Shown piece after piece: positions 25,608 to 36,364 of a stretch of DNA of 64,000 nucleotides. The DNA comes from Ensifer sp. IC3342 (GTDB lineage Bacteria > Pseudomonadota > Alphaproteobacteria > Rhizobiales > Rhizobiaceae): contig NZ_JADYVE010000008.1 of the NCBI RefSeq assembly GCF_020193655.1, positions 181,174 to 245,173 of the forward strand. Reading direction: 5' to 3'. The position numbers and the translations under genes were made by a program. Below the pieces are notes generated by a model, which was given only the letters and a program-made list of their open reading frames with translations, was not told where the DNA came from and did no database searches. The stretch's first letter is position 1, and the number at the start of each line of letters is the position of its first letter.

Positions 25608-26316
25608 AGCCGCTTATTCCGGAGTCGGTCCGCCTGCCCGTTCCGTGCGATACCGGCTGCTCGCCATCGCACTCCTGCCGATGCTTGTTATTCTACAGCT
25701 TTTGCTCGGGGTGACGGTCTATCGCTGGGACACGAAATTCGATGCCACCCTGATTTCCAAGGTCAATGCCGACCTGACGATCGCCCATCAATATCTTGCC
25801 CGCATCCTTGAGAACACCGGCGAGCACATCACGGCGCTGGCAGGGTCGGCTCGCTTTCGCGATGTGGTGGGCAACGGCCGGCCGGCGCTTACAGAATTGC
25901 TGGGCGACAGCAGGAAGCAACTCGATCTCGACTTCCTCTATATCGTCAGCTCGGACGGAATCTTGCTGGCTTCCAGCTCCGGAGAAACGGGAATGCGGCT
26001 GCGCACCGACTGGCCGATCATTCACGCGGCTATTGATGGTCGGCCGGCGACAGCGATCGACATCTTTGATCCCGAGGACTTGCGGCGCCTGTCGCCGGCG
26101 CTTGCAGAGCGCGCCCGGCTGGCGCTCGTGCCGACGCCAAACGCCCGACCAACCGACAAGAGTGAGGAAAGACGCGGCATGGTGGTGCAAAGCGCGAGCC
26201 CTATTTTGCTCGGCGACGGAAATCGCGCCATCCTTGTCGGCGGCATGTTGCTCAATCAAAATCTTCTCTTCATCGACACGATCAACGATCTCGTCTATCG
26301 CGCATCGGGGATGTAG
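25600..26316 (+). pseudogene. truncated sensor kinase, sensor domain only
   Basis: ATG 25600 overlaps the stop of the broken NtrC-type gene. The 238 residues have one membrane segment (YRLLAIALLPMLVILQLLLG) and an extracellular Cache-like sensor region with LARILENTGEHITALAGSAR and GMLLNQNLLFIDTINDLVYR. They stop at 26316, where family members continue for over 300 residues into a second membrane helix, HAMP and kinase domains. None of these is found downstream in any frame. It is the 5' half of a lost kinase; with the broken regulator, the whole system is dead. Confidence 0.7.
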
Positions 26317-26447
26317 TCGCGTTTGGGATATCCCATCCATGTACCTGCTTCGATCGCTGGAGGCAGTTTTACGTTCTGTCTGACGACGAACGGATCTCCG
26401 GGGTGTGCCAGACGCTATTCAGTTAGATGCAGGTAAACGAGCGAAAA

Positions 26448-27605
26448 TCAAACAAGAGCGAAGCTCAAACAACCTTCGATGCGTCTCCTGTCAACAACGA
26501 TTCCGAGACCTGGCATTGAATTTGGTCGCAACTTCCCCTCCCGCCCGACAGCGTGTTCCGGCGGGTTTTCAAGTACCTGGACATAGGTGTTCGAGTCGCT
26601 GAAATAGGGATAGACTTCGAGGTTCATCGCATTCGGAATCGCGGCGCAGAGCGACAGCGAGGCGGCGGTGCACAGCGAACTGGCGCAATTGTGCGGCGAG
26701 ACGCGGACATTGTAGGTCTCGGCCATGCCGGCGATCTGCACCGCCTCCAGCATGCCGCCGCAATTGGCGATGTCGGGCATGACGATCGAGACGGCGCCGG
26801 TATCGAGCACGTTGCGGAATCCGCCGCGGCCATAAACCCGCTCGCCGAGCGCGATCGGAATGCCGCTGCGGCCCGCAACCCGCGACAGGCCGGCGAGGTT
26901 GAAGGGATCGACGGGCTCCTCGATCCAGGTGATGTCGAGATCGCGGCAGACATCGAGGAAGCGCAGCAACTGGTCGTCGCAGAGTCCCCCGGAAAGGTCG
27001 AGCATCAGTTCGATGTGCGGGCCGACCTCGGCGCGCAGGGCTTTCACCCTGTCGATCGCCTGCCGGAAGCGGCTATCGTCCAGCATGCGCGCCGAGACGT
27101 GGCGGAAGGTGCCATCAGACAGTTCATAGGCGAAGGGATAGGCCTTGAGGGCGCGGTAGCCATCCGCGAGCGGCCGGGCGGCGGCCTTCGCCCAGTTGAC
27201 GACGTCGTCGTGCTCATGGTTCCAGCCGTTGGCGTAAAGCTTGACGTCGCCGCGCATCGCGCCGCCCAGGAGATCGTGGACCGGCAGGCCGGCCGCCTTG
27301 CCCTTGATGTCCCAGAGCGCCAGCTCGATGGCGCTGATCGCCGCAAAGGAGATAGCTCCTCCTCCCTTCGCCCAGAAGGAATGGTCGTAGAGATCCTGCC
27401 AGATCCGGCGGATCTCCAGGGGGTTGCGGCCGGAAAGCCGCAACGCCATGTCTTCGAGCATGCCGGCGACGGCGGGGGCGCCGTTGCCATAGGCAACGCC
27501 GGCCTCGCCGAACCCCGAAATGCCCTCGTCCGTCTCGAGCTCGATGATCACGGGGCGCAGGCCGCCGCCCTCGACACGATAGATCCTGACATTGCTGATT
27601 TTCAT
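26448..27605 (-). CDS. enolase-superfamily enzyme (mandelate racemase/muconate lactonizing type)
   Basis: A 385-residue protein. The N-terminal capping domain (MKISNVRIYRVEGGGLRPVI) precedes a barrel with metal ligands visible as MLDLSGG, ITWIEEPVDPFN and PIALGERVYGR, and a late VSPHNCASSLCT with His. It probably abstracts the alpha-proton of a sugar acid or amino acid derivative. It is the last gene of the operon that starts with the opine-type ABC transporter, after RidA and the three oxidase subunits, so its substrate is likely an oxidation product of an imported opine-like compound. Exact reaction unknown. Confidence 0.85.
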   Translation of the reverse strand: MKISNVRIYRVEGGGLRPVIIELETDEGISGFGEAGVAYGNGAPAVAGMLEDMALRLSGRNPLEIRRIWQDLYDHSFWAKGGGAISFAAISAIELALWDIKGKAAGLPVHDLLGGAMRGDVKLYANGWNHEHDDVVNWAKAAARPLADGYRALKAYPFAYELSDGTFRHVSARMLDDSRFRQAIDRVKALRAEVGPHIELMLDLSGGLCDDQLLRFLDVCRDLDITWIEEPVDPFNLAGLSRVAGRSGIPIALGERVYGRGGFRNVLDTGAVSIVMPDIANCGGMLEAVQIAGMAETYNVRVSPHNCASSLCTAASLSLCAAIPNAMNLEVYPYFSDSNTYVQVLENPPEHAVGREGKLRPNSMPGLGIVVDRRRIEGCLSFALV

Positions 27606-27647
27606 CTGAGAGCCTTTCTGATCTGCTTGGGTTCGGCGCTACGGGGA

Positions 27648-27992
27648 TCAGCTATGCGCGGTGACGACGATTTCGATCAGCGCCGTGCCGCCGAGATCGG
27701 CAACGCCGACGGTGGCGCGGGTGGGAAAGCTTTCCGGCGCAAGCCATTCCTTCCAGACCGCGTCCATCTGCGGCTTCAAGGCCATGTCGGTGATGAAGAT
27801 GGTCACCGAAAGCAGCTTCGTCTTGTCCGAGCCGGCTTCGGCGAGATATTTGTCGAGCTTGGCAAGGATCTCACGGGTCTGGCCGGCCATGTCGAGGCTC
27901 TCGTCATCGCAGGTGGTGCCACCGACGAAGATGATGCCGTTGTGCTCAACGACGCGGTGCATGATGGGGGTCTGAATGTGACGTGTCGTCAT
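27648..27992 (-). CDS. RidA-family protein
   Basis: A 114-residue YjgF/YER057c/UK114 protein with HNGIIFVGGTTCDD, GQTREILAKLDKYLAEAG, SVTIFITDM and FPTRATVGVADLGG, the latter with the conserved Arg that binds carboxylates. RidA proteins hydrolyse reactive enamines and imines to ketoacids. Placed after an amine-oxidising flavoenzyme, it probably clears the imine product. The gene start overlaps the end of the oxidase alpha gene by about 46 bases. Confidence 0.9.
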   Translation of the reverse strand: MTTRHIQTPIMHRVVEHNGIIFVGGTTCDDESLDMAGQTREILAKLDKYLAEAGSDKTKLLSVTIFITDMALKPQMDAVWKEWLAPESFPTRATVGVADLGGTALIEIVVTAHS

Positions 27993-29484
27993 TGGTTCTT
28001 TCCTTCTTCTCGATTGAATCGTGTTCGAGCGCCCGGCCGGTCACGGCGAAAACTGCGGCAGGAGTCTGCGGCAGAGCCGCGAGTTCGGCGAGGCGCAGCG
28101 GCTTGACGGGCGCACGCAGGCGGTAAGTGCCGATCTCGGCCGGGCTGATGCCGCGTTCGGCCGCCATGATTTCGGTGACGGTTGAGGCACACATGCGGCC
28201 CTGGCAGGGGCCCATGCCGCATCGCAGAAACGTCTTGAGCTGGTTCGGCCCCGGTACGCCGAGCGCAATCACCTGCCGGAGCGTGCCGGCGTGCACTTCT
28301 TCGCAGCGGCAGACCATCGTGTCGGGGTCAGACGGCGCAAGAAACTGGCGGGCGGGCCGGTACAATGCATCCAGGAAGGCGCGGCCGCGGCGATAGACCT
28401 GACGTTGTTTTTCCAGTTCCGTCAGGCGGGAAGAGGCTTCCGATGGCGGCAGCAGACCGAAATCCTTGAGTGCGGCCACCGCAGCAATACGACCGGACAC
28501 CGCGGCATGTTCGGCCCCGCCGATACCCGCCCCGTCGCCGGCCGAAAACAGTCCGGACAGCGAGGTGCGGCCGTGTTTGTCGGTCCGTGGCTGGAAGGCG
28601 CGTTGCGCGTCGTTCCACTCGATGGCGCAGCCGGCGGCACTCGTAAGGTTGATGCCCGGAATGATGCCCTGGTGTAGGAGCACGCAATCGGCGGCGATCG
28701 TCGTTTCGCGCCTGCCGACCTGGAAGCGCACGCTTTGCGCATGGCCAGCACCGGTGATCGCAAGTTGCGTAACCCCGGAGATGACCTTGATCTGACGCCG
28801 GACGCTGAAGAGCAGCGAAAGGCCCTTCGCGAGATAGGGCGAGAGGAGAAAATCCGGAAGGTGGCGCAGGGCCGCCATCCGCTGTTTCCTGTCGGCGGTA
28901 TCGAGCAGGGCCGCGATCTCCGCGCCCGCCCGCAACAACTGATCGGCGAGAAGGTAGAGCAGCGGTCCGCAGCCGGCGAGAACGATACGGCCGCTGGGGA
29001 TGCCGGATACCGATTTCAGCGCGATCTGTGCGGCGCCGGCGCTCATCACGCCAGGCAGCGTCCAGCCGGGGACCGACATGGGCCGCTCCATCGCGCCGGT
29101 CGCCAGGATTACCGCGCGTGCTGAGATCATGCGCGCTACGCCGCCGAGCGTTAGGCCGGTGCTCGCGCATTCTTCCCCGCCCGCTGCGGCATCGAGGTTC
29201 CAGACGGTGGTTGCGGCGGCATAGTCGATCGCCAAAGCGGAGAACGCCTCCGCGATCGCACGTCCCTTCCAGTAGTCCTGGCCGAGGAAATCCTGTTTTT
29301 CCGGCGTATTGCGGGTCACGGCGCGGTATATCTGGCCGCCGGGCGCAAGGTTTTCGTCGGCGACCAGCACGGAGGCGCCGGCCGCGGCCGCCTCGGTCGC
29401 AGCTGACAGGCCGGCCGGACCGGCGCCGACGACGACGAGATCATAGTGCGGCGCAAGTTCGCCCGCATCGGTTATCCTGCGCAT
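27946..29484 (-). CDS. opine-oxidase-type FAD oxidoreductase, alpha subunit
   Basis: A 512-residue flavoprotein like the alpha subunits of octopine/nopaline oxidases and hydroxyproline dehydrogenases. FAD motif YDLVVVGAGPAGLSAATEAA, second dinucleotide fold SGRIVLAGCGPLLYLLADQL, and a C-terminal iron-sulfur part VCRCEEVHAGTLRQ ... RCGMGPCQGRMC with four Cys of the BFD-like type. It acts with the small ferredoxin-like subunit and the beta subunit that precede it. The start at 29484, two bases after the stop of the small subunit, is preferred; the frame extends 41 codons further. Confidence 0.84.
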   Translation of the reverse strand: MRRITDAGELAPHYDLVVVGAGPAGLSAATEAAAAGASVLVADENLAPGGQIYRAVTRNTPEKQDFLGQDYWKGRAIAEAFSALAIDYAAATTVWNLDAAAGGEECASTGLTLGGVARMISARAVILATGAMERPMSVPGWTLPGVMSAGAAQIALKSVSGIPSGRIVLAGCGPLLYLLADQLLRAGAEIAALLDTADRKQRMAALRHLPDFLLSPYLAKGLSLLFSVRRQIKVISGVTQLAITGAGHAQSVRFQVGRRETTIAADCVLLHQGIIPGINLTSAAGCAIEWNDAQRAFQPRTDKHGRTSLSGLFSAGDGAGIGGAEHAAVSGRIAAVAALKDFGLLPPSEASSRLTELEKQRQVYRRGRAFLDALYRPARQFLAPSDPDTMVCRCEEVHAGTLRQVIALGVPGPNQLKTFLRCGMGPCQGRMCASTVTEIMAAERGISPAEIGTYRLRAPVKPLRLAELAALPQTPAAVFAVTGRALEHDSIEKKERTNDDTSHSDPHHAPRR

Positions 29485-29486
29485 GC

Positions 29487-29792
29487 TCAACGCTGTCCAC
29501 CCTCTGTCAAGAGGCGTGCGCCGTGCTGGCTGTACACCACAACGCCTTCGCGCACCTCGACCAGGCAGCTCTGGCGGTTCTGGACGCCGTCGATGGTGAC
29601 GAGACATTCGAAGCAGACACCCATCAGGCAGTAGGGTGCCCGCGGCTCTCCGCCCACCACACTGTCGCGGAACGTCTCGACACCAGCGGCGAGAAGGGCC
29701 GCGGCCAGCGTATCGCCGCGGGCCGCCGTTACGCTTCTGCCGTCGAAGGAGAAGGTTACCGCCTCGACGGGTTCACGAATTCTCAGAAGCAT
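29487..29792 (-). CDS. opine-oxidase-type small 2Fe-2S subunit
   Basis: A 101-residue protein with a plant-type [2Fe-2S] pattern: CLMGVCFECLVTIDG then QNRQSCL, and the usual VEAVTFSFDGRSVTAARGDT start. Such proteins form the gamma subunit of opine oxidases and hydroxyproline dehydrogenases and move electrons between the flavins. Its start overlaps the beta subunit gene by 20 bases. Confidence 0.85.
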   Translation of the reverse strand: MLLRIREPVEAVTFSFDGRSVTAARGDTLAAALLAAGVETFRDSVVGGEPRAPYCLMGVCFECLVTIDGVQNRQSCLVEVREGVVVYSQHGARLLTEGGQR

Positions 29793-30897
29793 GGAACCTC
29801 CGCGAATGAAACGGTGCGAGATCGGGCGAAAAAGCGCCGGCAGCAATCTGTGGCGCGACGACGAGAGCATGGTTCGCCGCAAGCGTGACGCCGGAATGGC
29901 AGACGGCGATGAAGGCTCCGGGATGGGAGACGGACTGCGCGTAGATCGGCAATCCATCCTGGGTCTTGACGCGGAAGCCGGCCCAGCTGCGCACCACGTT
30001 GAGCTCGGCGAGGCAGGGAAAGACCCGCACCGCGCGGTTGGCGAGCACAGCGTTGATGTCCTGGTTCGTGGCGATGGCGGCAGTATGCGTCTCTTCGCTG
30101 TCGCCGATCATCACGCCGCCCTCATCCGCCTGCCGGATTGTCGCCGAGGTGTATTCGAAGAACGGGCGGCATTTTTCGGTGACCAGGATCTGCCCCTTGC
30201 TGTGCTTGAGCGGCGCGTGGAGGCCGACCATCGGCGCCAGCCGCTGGGTGCCGATGCCGGCGGCCAGCACAATGCGACGGGCGAAGATCGCTCCGTATGC
30301 GCCGGCAAGCCGAAAACCGTCGCCCACCGGCACGATGCGCTCCACCGCATGGCCGGCGCGATAATCGACGCCGCGATTGCGCATGGCGGTATGCAGCGCG
30401 CGGAAAAGACGCAGCGAATTCACATGCCCGTCCGCCTGCGAATAGGCCGCGCCGACGACGTCTCGCCCGACAAGCGGCAGGCGCCGGCGCGTCTCTTCCG
30501 CCGTCAACATCTCATAGGGCGCCGCAGCGCCGTTCGTCTCGGCGGCGATCGTTTCGAGTTCTGCTGCTAGCATACCGAGCTCTCCTTGCGAGAGCGCAAA
30601 CGAAAAGGCGCCGCGCTGGCTGAGCGCGACATCAATGCCGGCATCGGCGGCAAGCGCCGCAGCAAAGGTTGGCCAGCGTTCGGCCGACGCCTTGGACCAC
30701 AAGGCGTAATGCGGTGCATGCAGCCCCTTGCCCTGTACCCAGACGAGAGCGAAATTGGCGCGCGACGCCCGCGGATCGAGATCCGCGCCGTCCAGCACCA
30801 TCGTCTTCAGGCCGGTGCGGGCAAGCCCCCAAGCCAGCGCAGCGCCGACGAGTCCACCGCCGACGACCGCGATATCGCTTTCGTCCAGTAAAGGCAT
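29773..30897 (-). CDS. opine-oxidase-type FAD oxidoreductase, beta subunit (DadA-like)
   Basis: A 374-residue D-amino-acid-oxidase-fold flavoprotein: ESDIAVVGGGLVGAALAWGL at the N-terminus, GAYGAIFARRIVLAAGIG, and the C-terminal FIAVCHSGVTLAANHA segment. In octopine/nopaline oxidases the beta subunit holds the substrate site and splits the imino bond. ATG 30897 is chosen so that the FAD motif starts near residue 8; the frame is open 17 codons upstream. It follows the binding-protein gene of the transporter with a 67-base gap. Confidence 0.84.
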   Translation of the reverse strand: MPLLDESDIAVVGGGLVGAALAWGLARTGLKTMVLDGADLDPRASRANFALVWVQGKGLHAPHYALWSKASAERWPTFAAALAADAGIDVALSQRGAFSFALSQGELGMLAAELETIAAETNGAAAPYEMLTAEETRRRLPLVGRDVVGAAYSQADGHVNSLRLFRALHTAMRNRGVDYRAGHAVERIVPVGDGFRLAGAYGAIFARRIVLAAGIGTQRLAPMVGLHAPLKHSKGQILVTEKCRPFFEYTSATIRQADEGGVMIGDSEETHTAAIATNQDINAVLANRAVRVFPCLAELNVVRSWAGFRVKTQDGLPIYAQSVSHPGAFIAVCHSGVTLAANHALVVAPQIAAGAFSPDLAPFHSRRFHASENS

Positions 30898-30964
30898 CAG
30901 AAAATGTCCGGTTGCGTGCGTCGAGCGGCGCGGCCCCGAAAGCCGCACCGGTTCGCATCAAGCG

Positions 30965-31861
<897 letters not shown>

Positions 31862-32653
31862 TCAGCAGCCTTGCAGATGTTCCCGCGAAATGAATTGCCT
31901 GAAGCGCTCCGATCGCGGGTTCGAGAACACTTCAGAAGGTGGGCCTTCCTCCTCAATCCTGCCCTTGTGGAGGAAGACGGTGCGGGTGGAGACGTCACGG
32001 GCAAAGGCCATCTCGTGGGTGACGATCAGCATGGTGCGACCTTCGGCTGCCAGATCGCGCATGACCTTCAGCACCTCGCCAACGAGCTCAGGATCAAGCG
32101 CCGAGGTCGGCTCGTCGAACAGCATGACGCTTGGCTGCATCGCCAACGCCCGGGCGATGGCGGCGCGCTGCTGCTGGCCGCCGGAAAGATGCGTTGGATA
32201 ACAGTGACGTTTGTCGGCGATGCCGACTCGCTCAAGCAGCGCTTCGGCCTCGGCTAGGCAGTCTTTTCTGCTGCGCTTCTGGACGTGAACCGGGGCCTCG
32301 ATGAGGTTTTCAAGAATGGTCAGATGGGACCAGAGATTGAAGGACTGGAACACCATCGCCGCCTTGGCGCGCAGGAGGTTGACCTGGACCTTGTTGCGCG
32401 GGCGCGGTGTCCTTCCAGGGGTCTGATCAAGCGCGATGGTCTCGCCATGAATCGCAACGGAGCCGCCGTTGGGCACTTCAAGCATGTTGATGCAACGCAG
32501 CAGCGTCGACTTTCCCGAACCCGAAGAGCCGAGAATGGAAATCACTTCCCCTTCCCGCGCGGCAAGCGAAACGCCATGCAACACTTCGAGCGGACCATAA
32601 CTCTTGCGGATGCCGGAAAGCGCGACGGCGGGCGTGGTAGTGGCGTCAGGCAC
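31862..32653 (-). CDS. amino acid/opine ABC transporter ATPase
   Basis: A 263-residue ATPase of the polar amino acid class: Walker A LGSSGSGKST, signature [15 protein letters not shown], Walker [17 protein letters not shown], His switch VTHEMAFARD. The insertion TPGRTPRPRNKVQVNLLRAK is typical of histidine/octopine-type ATPases (HisP, OccP). It overlaps the permease gene upstream by 8 bases. Confidence 0.9.
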   Translation of the reverse strand: MPDATTTPAVALSGIRKSYGPLEVLHGVSLAAREGEVISILGSSGSGKSTLLRCINMLEVPNGGSVAIHGETIALDQTPGRTPRPRNKVQVNLLRAKAAMVFQSFNLWSHLTILENLIEAPVHVQKRSRKDCLAEAEALLERVGIADKRHCYPTHLSGGQQQRAAIARALAMQPSVMLFDEPTSALDPELVGEVLKVMRDLAAEGRTMLIVTHEMAFARDVSTRTVFLHKGRIEEEGPPSEVFSNPRSERFRQFISREHLQGC

Positions 32654-33353
32654 GGCGTTCCTCCGAGTTTCGATTCTTCGGCGTCACGGCGTATTCCAGC
32701 CAAGCGAAAAGCCGGGTGACCAGGAAATTGATGGCAAGATAGATGGCGCCGGCGCAGACGAAGATTTCCACCGGACGGTAGCTCTCGGAAATCAGCTTAG
32801 CGGCCATACCGGTGATCTCGAGGAGTGTGATCGTCGAGGCAAGGGCCGTCGATTTGACCATCAGGATGATTTCGTTGCTGTATCCCGGCAGCATCTGCCG
32901 CAGCGCCAGCCGCATGACAATGCGGCGGAACAGCAGGAGGCCGGACATGCCGCAGGCGCGCGCCGCCTCCACCTGGCCGGCCGGCACCGAAAGAAGGCCG
33001 CCGCGAATGATCTCCGCGCTATAAGCGGCGGTGTTGAAGGCGAGCGCCAGCACTGCACACCAATAGGCCTCGCGCAGAAAGGGCCAGAGAACGCTGTGCC
33101 GCAGCACGGGGAACTGGCTGAGGCCGTAATAGATGATGTAGATCTGCACCAAAAGCGGCGTACCGCGGAAGACGAAGATGTAGAACTGCGCCGGCGCGTC
33201 CAGCCACCACTTGCGGGAAATGCGCATGAAGGCGAGCCCAAAGGCGAGAATGCCTCCCGATACGACGGAGAGCACGGTCAGCTGTAGCGTGAGTGGAATG
33301 CCCCTCAAGAGCGCCACGAAACTTTCAGCCACGAAAGGAAGATCAAAGGACAT
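32646..33353 (-). CDS. amino acid/opine ABC transporter permease (HisM/OccM-like)
   Basis: A 235-residue membrane protein starting MSFDLPFVAESFVALLRGIP. The permease signature lies in VFRGTPLLVQIYIIYYGLSQ and in the EAA loop VEAARACGMSGLLLFRRIVM. Its ATG shares one base with the TGA of the upstream permease. The frame extends 71 codons further upstream over that gene, which is not used. Confidence 0.88.
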   Translation of the reverse strand: MSFDLPFVAESFVALLRGIPLTLQLTVLSVVSGGILAFGLAFMRISRKWWLDAPAQFYIFVFRGTPLLVQIYIIYYGLSQFPVLRHSVLWPFLREAYWCAVLALAFNTAAYSAEIIRGGLLSVPAGQVEAARACGMSGLLLFRRIVMRLALRQMLPGYSNEIILMVKSTALASTITLLEITGMAAKLISESYRPVEIFVCAGAIYLAINFLVTRLFAWLEYAVTPKNRNSEERRA

Positions 33354-34066
33354 CAGACGCACCTCCGGATGCCGCGCATCGCCCGCTTTTCCGCGAAGCG
33401 AAAAACCAGCCCCGAAATGAAGGTGATCAGCAGATAGAGGGCGCCCGCCGTCAGGTAGAAGCTGAAGGGCTGGCGTGTCGAGCCGGCGCCGATCTGGGCC
33501 TGCCGCATCAGCTCCACCAGGCCGATGACGGAAATCAGCGCCGATTCCTTCAGCACCAGTTGCCACACGTTGCCGATACCGGGAATGGCGAAGCGCGCAG
33601 CCTGCGGCAAGACAATCCGGCGGAACAAAAGCAAGGACGGCATGCCGTAGGCGCGGCCGGCTTCGATCTCGCCTTTCGACAGCGCGAGCACGGCGCCGCG
33701 GAAAACCTGCATCTGGTAAGCGCCGGATACGACACCGATCGCCAATGCGCCGGTTAGGAAAGCGGGCGCGCCGACAAAACCCTCTGCGCCGAACAGCGCC
33801 GACGCGGTCGAGATGACCGAGCTCGAACCGAAATAGAAGAGGTAGATAACCAGCAGGTCCGGTATGCCGCGTAGGACCGTGGTATAGACGTCAGCCACCG
33901 AGCGAAGCGCGCGGAAACGCGAAAGGCTCCCCGCCGCTCCCAGGCAGCCGAGCAGAGCGCCGATGAAGAAGCCGCAGGCAGCGACGGCGACTGTCGTCCC
34001 GGTCGCCGCCAGCATGCTGTATCCCCAGCCGTCGGGCCCGAAGCCCATAAGCCCCAAAGTGTTCAC
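33353..34066 (-). CDS. amino acid/opine ABC transporter permease (HisQ/OccQ-like)
   Basis: A 237-residue membrane protein, first gene of the opine-type operon. Features: TGTTVAVAACGFFIGALLGC, LRGIPDLLVIYLFYFGSSSV and EAA loop IEAGRAYGMPSLLLFRRIVL. With the second permease it forms a heterodimeric channel. The promoter should lie in the 230-base region shared with the divergent LysR gene, where two dyads are visible. Confidence 0.88.
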   Translation of the reverse strand: MNTLGLMGFGPDGWGYSMLAATGTTVAVAACGFFIGALLGCLGAAGSLSRFRALRSVADVYTTVLRGIPDLLVIYLFYFGSSSVISTASALFGAEGFVGAPAFLTGALAIGVVSGAYQMQVFRGAVLALSKGEIEAGRAYGMPSLLLFRRIVLPQAARFAIPGIGNVWQLVLKESALISVIGLVELMRQAQIGAGSTRQPFSFYLTAGALYLLITFISGLVFRFAEKRAMRGIRRCV

Positions 34067-34227
34067 CAGACGAGCCCTTTTTTTGTCCGATGCGTGCTAA
34101 CGCGCGTCATCGCTCCGGCGCCATGTAGCGGCCGGTTCTCAGCGCTTTTGTTCCCGGAGAGACCATTCTATTGCTGCCGCCAAGCCGTGAATGCCCGGGG
34201 CGTGCTCTTCCATTGACAGAAGCGATC

Positions 34228-34244
34228 GCATGCGTGATGCATGC
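34228..34244. promoter_or_regulatory. dyad GCATGC-N5-GCATGC
   Basis: A perfect 6+6 dyad in the shared region between the opine-type transport operon and the divergent LysR gene. Its 17-bp span fits a LysR T-N11-A box, but this is a guess from position. Confidence 0.35.
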
Positions 34245-34271
34245 AGTCAAATTCGAAATAAGGGCACAAGA

Positions 34272-35190
<919 letters not shown>

Positions 35191-35208
35191 TCTTCTAAGT
35201 GGCGTCGT

Positions 35209-36324
35209 TTAGACTGTCGCGCCGGCTAAGACCGGAATGACGTTGCCTTCGGCATCGAAGACGTGAATGTCCTGCCGGCGCGCGGTGAAGCGGACATCCT
35301 GCATGCGCGCGAAGGAACTCTCCCCATCCACCTTGATTAGGAATTTTTCGGTGGTGCCGGGCAGGTCCAGATAAAGGATCTGCACCTCGCCTAGATGCTC
35401 GACGAGATCGATGGCGCCGGAAAATGTCGCATCTATCCCGTTGCCCTCGGCGATCCGGGTATTTTCCGGGCGGATGCCGATGCTGATCGCCTCGCCCTTC
35501 AAAAGCTTGCCGGGATTCGGAGCCAGCTCGAGAGTGACGCCGCAGTCGAGCCGGCAGCGCGCCGACGTCTCGGTGCGGCCGACGACCGTTCCTTTCAGGA
35601 TGTTCATGGCCGGCGAACCGATGAACTGCGCGACGAAGAGGTTCGCTGGCTTCCTGTAAAGATCGGTCGGCGTGCCCACCTGCTCGATGCGTCCGTCCTT
35701 AAAGACGACGATGCGGTCGGCCAGCGTCATCGCCTCGACCTGGTCATGGGTGACGTAGATCATCGTCACACCGGGCATGCTCTGCTTCAGCTTGGCGATC
35801 TCGATGCGGGTGGCGACGCGCAGCGCGGCATCGAGATTGGACAGCGGCTCATCGAACAGGAAGACCCGCGGATTGCGCACGATGGCGCGGCCGATCGCCA
35901 CGCGCTGCCGCTGCCCGCCGGAAAGCGCCTTAGGCTGGCGTTGCAGGTACTTGTCGAGTTGCAGGATTTCCGCAGCCTTGCGCACCCGCGCATCGATCTC
36001 GGCTTTCGCCGTTCCGGCGATGCGCAACCCGAAAGCCATGTTCTCGTAGACCGTCATATGGGGGTACAGCGCATAGGACTGGAACACCATGGAGATGCCG
36101 CGCTTTGAGGGCGCGACGGAATTCATTCGCGCGCCGTCGATGACGAGGTCGCCGGAGGTGATCGTCTCAAGACCGGCGATTGAGCGCAGCAAGGTCGATT
36201 TCCCGCAGCCGGACGGGCCGACGAAGACGATGAACTCACCCGACTTTATCTCGAGGTCGATCCCGTGCAGGACTTCGAAATCACTGTACGCCTTGCGAAT
36301 ATTTCTCAGCGACAAATCGGCCAT
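35209..36324 (-). CDS. sugar ABC transporter ATPase (UgpC/MsmK-like), module A
   Basis: A 371-residue ATPase: Walker A GPSGCGKST, Q-loop MVFQSYALYPHMTV, signature LSGGQRQRVAIGRAI, Walker B RVFLFDEPLSNLD, His switch YVTHDQVEAMTLAD, and a C-terminal TOBE/OB part (ISIGIRPENTRIAEGNGIDA). It belongs to the CUT1 group and energises the two permeases and binding protein at 39487-42648. It is the last gene of the eight-gene module A operon. Confidence 0.9.
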   Translation of the reverse strand: MADLSLRNIRKAYSDFEVLHGIDLEIKSGEFIVFVGPSGCGKSTLLRSIAGLETITSGDLVIDGARMNSVAPSKRGISMVFQSYALYPHMTVYENMAFGLRIAGTAKAEIDARVRKAAEILQLDKYLQRQPKALSGGQRQRVAIGRAIVRNPRVFLFDEPLSNLDAALRVATRIEIAKLKQSMPGVTMIYVTHDQVEAMTLADRIVVFKDGRIEQVGTPTDLYRKPANLFVAQFIGSPAMNILKGTVVGRTETSARCRLDCGVTLELAPNPGKLLKGEAISIGIRPENTRIAEGNGIDATFSGAIDLVEHLGEVQILYLDLPGTTEKFLIKVDGESSFARMQDVRFTARRQDIHVFDAEGNVIPVLAGATV

Positions 36325-36364
36325 CGTTCCCGTTCCATTCTTCTGATTTTGAGGCGGCGCGCCC

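Noticed and set aside
26317..26447. A short frame reading DRWRQFYVLSDDERISGVCQ after the truncated kinase.
   Set aside because: It does not match kinase, HAMP or any family I can name and has no start; too short to support.
26553..28106. A 517-codon plus-strand open frame.
   Set aside because: Antisense to the enolase-superfamily and RidA genes; its Asp/Arg/Gly-rich composition is typical of a shadow frame.
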